Of a stretch of DNA of 40,698 nt, positions 40,569-40,698 are shown one piece after another. Position 1 is the stretch's first letter; every line of letters starts with the position of its first letter. The notes under the pieces were generated by a model. It made no database searches and had not been told where the DNA came from. It saw only the letters and a list, made by a program, of their open reading frames with translations. The position numbers and the translations under genes are program-made. Source of the stretch: an uncultured Prevotellaceae bacterium (lineage in GTDB: Bacteria > Bacteroidota > Bacteroidia > Bacteroidales > Bacteroidaceae); assembly GCA_900321425.1 (NCBI GenBank), contig ONWA01000034.1, positions 1-40,698 of the forward strand. The letters run 5' to 3'.

Positions 40569-40698
40569 TTATTTCAGCTCTGCGAGGTACTTGATAGTAC
40601 GAACCATCTGAGAAGTGTAAGAGTTCTCATTGTCGTACCAAGCAACAACCTGTACGAGAGAGTTGCCATCACCGATCTTAGAAACCATGGTCTGGTTA
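40569..40698 (-). CDS. gap: Glyceraldehyde-3-phosphate dehydrogenase, C-terminal end (partial)
   Basis: The minus-strand frame reaching the window edge encodes the last ~42 residues. [20 protein letters not shown] is the highly conserved C-terminal segment of glycolytic GAPDH, including the WYDNE motif, and it ends in YLAELK. The stop codon is TAA at 40571-40569. The NAD-binding and catalytic parts lie outside the window. Confidence 0.93.
   Translation of the reverse strand, partial: NQTMVSKIGDGNSLVQVVAWYDNENSYTSQMVRTIKYLAELK

Overview
The window is almost certainly from a Prevotella-like member of the Bacteroidales. The reasons are the many TAnnTTTG -7 promoter elements, several with TTTG 20 bp upstream, the absence of strong Shine-Dalgarno sequences, the SusC/SusD pair, the IntDOT-like tyrosine recombinase, the pectin-degrading enzymes with a Bacteroidetes C-terminal module, and the glycogen gene order debranching enzyme - GT4 synthase - GH57.

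Layout. (1) 1-4.4 kb is an accessory, AT-rich stretch. It holds a DNA methyltransferase, a probable PD-(D/E)xK endonuclease, a two-helix SLATT-like membrane protein and three tandem microproteins ending in PPPPK-type tails, all closed by a strong terminator. A short membrane peptide and a wrecked DUF1016/YhcG nuclease gene follow. (2) 4.5-6.7 kb has a Bcp peroxiredoxin, a carboxylesterase relic, a DUF2975 membrane protein and an unidentified membrane protein. (3) 6.9-8.3 kb has a frameshifted ROK sugar kinase and a truncated TrpF-like protein. (4) 8.3-20.9 kb is a pectin utilisation locus: a GH28-GH105 fusion, a divergent susC-susD operon and two secreted PL1 pectate lyases. (5) 20.9-25.2 kb is mobile-element territory: two exact 44-bp direct repeats around an AAA/DUF4143 ATPase gene, iteron-like repeats, a tyrosine integrase and two small excisionase-type HTH proteins. 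(6) 25.3-32.5 kb is the most interesting part: a long structured untranslated region, then a RiPP cluster with a Cys-x-x-x repeat precursor, a radical SAM maturase, a SPASM-type partner, a small modification protein and a private TatA/TatC, followed by three secreted proteins of unclear role. (7) 33-40.7 kb returns to core genes: a glycogen operon, a lipid kinase, miaA, luxS and the end of gap.

How the genes work together. The RiPP precursor has a twin-arginine signal (SRREFFK), a possible lipobox cysteine and eight cysteines spaced exactly four residues apart. Together with the adjacent tatA and tatC this suggests the peptide is modified and folded in the cytoplasm, exported by Tat and perhaps anchored as a lipoprotein. 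In the pectin locus, the PL1 enzymes would cut homogalacturonan outside, SusCD would import the oligosaccharides, and the GH28-GH105 fusion would finish them in the periplasm. The first island looks like a restriction-modification core joined to a membrane-effector candidate and unusual Pro-rich microproteins; its function is inference only.

All family assignments come from reading motifs in the sequence. No database search, fold prediction or covariance model was run.
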